64,000 nucleotides of DNA, from positions 5,285,001 to 5,349,000 of the forward strand of contig NW_024466307.1 in assembly GCF_017591425.1 (NCBI RefSeq), given 5' to 3'. Positions 60,848 through 64,000 of this stretch are shown here, piece by piece (the stretch's first letter is position 1; the number at the start of each line of letters is the position of its first letter). The DNA comes from Ochotona curzoniae (Eukaryota > Chordata > Mammalia > Lagomorpha > Ochotonidae). Below the pieces are notes generated by a model. The model did not search any database. It was not told the origin of the DNA and saw only the letters and a program-made list of their open reading frames with translations. Position numbers and translations under genes: made by a program.

Positions 60848-63120
60848 GTACGTACTTCTACTTTTTCCAATGTCTTCATTTTAAAGAGTAAAAAAGTTAA
60901 ACATTTATCGTGCTGTTTTGCCTTTACTCTTCAGTTAACGTTCATGGATATTTTAATGTCTTACAGAGTTCTCAGAAGTTGGTGTTTTAGAGTATAGTTG
61001 AAACAAACCTGTTATAAAACAAAGGGGTGCTGCCTTGGCTACCTTGTCCCCTTGGTCTCTCGTTTCTTCTGCGTGTTTGTGCACGTTTTCTGTCTGCGTT
61101 TCTCGCGGCACGTGCCCAGGATGGCACCGTGCACTGCGTTTGTTAGTGTATGTAGTGGGAATCGCTGCATATGTGCAGGTAGAAAGTTTCATTTGTTCTC
61201 TTTAATGGCGATAAACACTCCAACTAAACTAACCTAGCGCCTCTTGGAGATATATTGTGTCGTTTTTATCCTTCGTCCAGTTAACTGTAGCAAACTAACA
61301 TTCTCAAATTTGTCTTTGTGAACTGGCGGAATTATATAATTGGATGTTACTTAGAATCTATTAATTTCCATGTTTGCCAAAATTTGTGGTTATAGAGAAA
61401 AGTGAAAATTGGCTGCTATTGTATGTTACTTTAAACAAAAAGCCATTCTAAAACAAAAAGTCATATATTCTAACTAAGTATTTGGGCTGATTTAAGCACC
61501 ACATAGTTTTTTAGTTAACTGTTATCTTACAAAAGTTTGAGCCAAGTTTAATTTGTAATGTGTAGCTCAAGACTCTTAGTTTTTGAAAGATGACTATTTA
61601 AAAATTTCTCTGTTCAGTAAAATAAATTCTGATGATGACAAGCCCAGGTGAGATCTGCGTGTTTGTCTCAGAGCAAAGGGCACTGTGCTTTAACACTTCA
61701 CTCTTCCAGAGGATTAGAAGTGGTTTTTTAAGTGCTTAATTTTACTAAGCTATGTTAAATAGTTTTAAAAGCTAGAACATGGTAATTCAATATGGTAGTA
61801 GCAGAGACCAATTGTTAAACCAGAAATACAGCTTAGGAAATGGGAACAAAAGTGTGCATTTTAGTGACTTTGCTGAATTTTGGAAATTAGTTTAATTTTG
61901 AAACTTGTTGCTTTGGGTAGTCGAGTCATGCACTCTTGCTGTAGACATGTAAAGTTGAAAGAGGCTATCCTTCAGTTTTTTCCATTTATTTTCTTTTGGT
62001 CACAAGCCATTTTGAAAATCTACTAGTAGGTTTTTTCTTCCCTGAAAAATATACATAAGCATTTTTATATATAATTTTAGGTATAATTCCTGTTTTCCAT
62101 TATACAAGAAATATGGTTTATTCTTTCAGCTTAGAAACAGATTCCTTTTATTCTAATTAACTTAAAACTTTTACAGCTTTTGTTTCCACTGTGTTTTCAG
62201 CTTTGAAGGTTGTTGTTTTTTAAAATTATTGTTATTGAAAACGTGTATATACATATATAGAGAGAGAAGGAGGGACAAAGAGAAAGATCTGTCTGCTGTT
62301 TCACTCCCCATGTGGCCACAGTGGCTGGAGCTGAGCCAATCCTGAGAACCCAGGAACTTCTGGGGTCTCCTCTGTGGGTGGGTACAGGGTCCCGAGGCTC
62401 TGGGCCATCCTCAGCTGCTTTCCCAGGCCACAAGCAGGGAGCTGGATGGAAAGCCGGGAAGCCGGGAAGCCGGGACATGAACCAGCACCCAAGTAGGATC
62501 CTGACGGTGCATGCAAGGCGAGGACTTTAGCCATGAGGCTACTGCACTGGACCCTGAAATACTTAATGTGAAAATATTTATGATAATTTGCTTCTGCATT
62601 TCTTTATAGGATTGGGGCTGTTGTGTGAAATATAGTACATGAACACTGATTTTGATAATTCCACAAATATCTTAGTCTACCTTTGTAAACTTTATATTTT
62701 TATTAGTCATTACTTTAAACTTAACTGAAAACACTGATTGGTCTGTCCTAAACAGAACTGATTTTAATTTTTAGAATCTTATTAAGGAAATTACTAGCAG
62801 AATAAAACAGTTTTAGCAATATATGCTAGCCGCAGTGTTTATTCTTCCTAATTTATGACAAATATAGACATTGTTGAGCAGAATTAATTGCTGTAAAATT
62901 TCTGCTTTGCATGTTTATGTCATTAAGCTGGTAAGACAGAGAAACAGAATGAATACTTGCAAATCCCAAATTAGAAAATACAGATCTTGTCTTAGAAGAC
63001 AAAAAGTTATTGGTGAAAATTTCCGTGTTTATTTTGTGTGCTTTTTTTATTACACTGTTTAACTCCCTTTCTTTTTAACTTTATAATTAGGAAATAAAAC
63101 TAACAGCTTAATTTTTACAG
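60848..63120 (+). other. RASA1: RASA1 intron 7
   Basis: GT-AG intron of 2.27 kb splitting Val341 after its first base. One SINE lies at 62,218-62,556; no gene or repeat was recognised in 60,848-62,217 or 62,557-63,120. Confidence 0.95.
62218..62556 (-). mobile_element. CSINE with local triplication
   Basis: Full length. GGGAAGCC-type units are repeated three times near 62,453-62,474 within the head. Ends CTACTGCACTGGACCC. Confidence 0.85.
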
Positions 63121-63271
63121 TTGGCCAAGTCTGCAGTTTTCTTGTGAGGCCCTCAGATAATACTCCTGGGGATTATTCACTTTATTTTCGGACCAATGAA
63201 AACATTCAACGATTTAAAATATGCCCAACACCAAATAATCAGTTTATGATGGGAGGTCGATATTACAACAG
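63121..63271 (+). CDS. RASA1: RASA1 exon 8: core of C-terminal SH2 domain
   Basis: Two bases complete Val341, then 49 codons give residues 342-390, plus two bases of Ser391. FLVRPSD holds Arg350 (human R377), the phosphotyrosine-binding arginine. The exon ends in FMMGGRYYN, the later SH2 strands. The acceptor is TTTTTACAG|TT and the donor AG|GTAAGT. The remaining SH2 helix, and everything from human residue 418 on, is not in the window. Together the two SH2 domains bind doubly phosphorylated p190RhoGAP (family knowledge). Confidence 0.97.
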
Positions 63272-64000
63272 GTAAGTCATGAGAATGTTTAGTTACCTTT
63301 TGTCAAATAATTGAGATGTTTGGTTCTATATTACATTGGATTTACATCTATATTGAAAGTTCCTAGCTTCTTAAAAGTATAACATTTAATGTAATTAATG
63401 ATAGCCATGTCTATGAATTTGCTAATGACAAACATCAAAGTTTATGTAATTTTAGAAATTGTATATGCTGATTAAACACATGCTAGTAAAATGACCTTAA
63501 CCATTGTTTCACAACGTTGATCTTCAGCGTTCTTAAAGTGTATTGTATGTGAAATAATAGTAAACTTCTTTCTTAAGAAAGATTAAATTTTGTTCTGATG
63601 CTGTCAAAATGGCCTTTTTTTAGTTCTTGAAACAAAGACTTCCGCTTCAACATTAATGTTAGTAATAGTTTAGTAGTAATTCCCAGGAAAGATGTACTTT
63701 TGTGATTGTTATTATTTATATACATTTATGGAAAATAAGATTACTCAGTATATCTAATGCTGCCATTCTTTGCTGTCATAGCCCATTTCCTCCTGCTTCT
63801 CCACCATCCTTCCCTGCTGTCACCTGATGTCCTGTCTTTTCCTACCTAAGTGCATCTGATACAACAACGTGGAAACGTTCCAAAACAAGCATTAGTTTAC
63901 CTGAATTTTGCTTCGTAAATAAATGTGATTTTTTTTTTTTTTTTTTTTTACTATTTCATCTCAGGATCTCAGAAATGCTCTTATGTCAAAAGGAAAAAAA
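63272..64000 (+). other. RASA1: RASA1 intron 8 (incomplete)
   Basis: Starts with GTAAGT and runs past the window edge. A T-rich run at about 63,930-63,950 is followed by CTCAG, but the bases after it do not encode the expected SIGDIIDHY continuation, so it is not the next exon. Confidence 0.9.

Larger units (their letters stand above)
14812..64000 (+). other. RASA1: RASA1 gene, 5' part (start codon to window edge)
   Basis: RASA1 (p120 RasGAP) is a cytosolic GTPase-activating protein that switches off Ras and is recruited to phosphotyrosine receptors and p190RhoGAP through its SH2-SH3-SH2 module. Eight coding exons in this window join in frame into 390 codons plus two bases and match p120GAP in domain order and in long runs of residues, from memory of the human protein (1,047 aa). 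The PH, C2 and GAP domains must lie to the right, because no exon continuing the C-terminal SH2 domain after 63,271 is visible. From about residue 127 onward, numbering here is human minus 27. Every junction phase is consistent and no frameshift or stop interrupts the joined frame, so the gene looks functional. In human, loss-of-function alleles cause capillary malformation-arteriovenous malformation (established knowledge). Confidence 0.97.

Noticed and set aside
63925..64000. Possible exon 9 acceptor (T-run followed by CTCAG)
   Set aside because: The following bases do not encode the SIGDIIDHY continuation of the C-terminal SH2 domain in the required phase.
1..64000. CRISPR arrays, operons, ribosome binding sites, tRNA or rRNA genes
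   Set aside because: The sequence is mammalian nuclear DNA. The only tRNA-like parts are SINE heads with decayed pol III boxes.

Overview
This is nuclear DNA from a placental mammal, almost certainly a lagomorph and most likely a pika (Ochotona). About fifty copies of a tRNA-derived SINE are present, with pol III A and B boxes at the head, a fixed body and an AATAAATCTTT-type A-rich tail. This is the lagomorph C-repeat (CSINE) family. The youngest copies differ consistently from the rabbit consensus as I remember it, while older copies look more rabbit-like, which is why I favour pika. That placement rests on memory, not on a search.

The only protein-coding gene I can support is the 5' half of RASA1 (p120 RasGAP), on the + strand. 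A GC-rich CpG-island promoter (about 13,620-15,560) holds exon 1, with the start codon at 14,812. A 31.2-kb intron 1 follows, then coding exons 2-8 at 46,457-46,609, 47,574-47,709, 48,266-48,336, 55,620-55,737, 59,203-59,234, 60,795-60,847 and 63,121-63,271. Joined, they give 390 complete codons plus two bases of codon 391. They encode the Gly/Ala/Pro-rich N-terminus, the N-terminal SH2 domain, the SH3 domain and most of the C-terminal SH2 domain. The PH, C2 and RasGAP catalytic domains lie beyond the right edge. All reading-frame phases agree across junctions. Every donor is GT except intron 3, which is GC-AG.

Positions 1-13,600 are upstream intergenic DNA with SINEs and no recognisable gene. 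Intron 1 is dense in SINEs and carries a decayed antisense L1 of about 4.7 kb (28,390-33,060), itself hit by younger SINEs. Intron 4 contains the most unusual object: a 2.35-kb insertion (53,001-55,348) flanked by a perfect 16-bp target-site duplication, with an AAAAT-type tail on the minus strand. It has a GC-rich, loosely repetitive body and no recognisable reverse transcriptase. It looks like an L1-mobilised, possibly SVA-like or L1-derived, non-autonomous retroposon that I do not recognise.

Other points of interest are a SINE with an inverted 5' end inside an older SINE, a head-to-head SINE foldback, an Arg-rich upstream ORF before the RASA1 start, a 27-residue contraction of the RASA1 N-terminus relative to human, and an unidentified antisense ORF in intron 1. 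I see no prokaryotic, CRISPR or organelle features.
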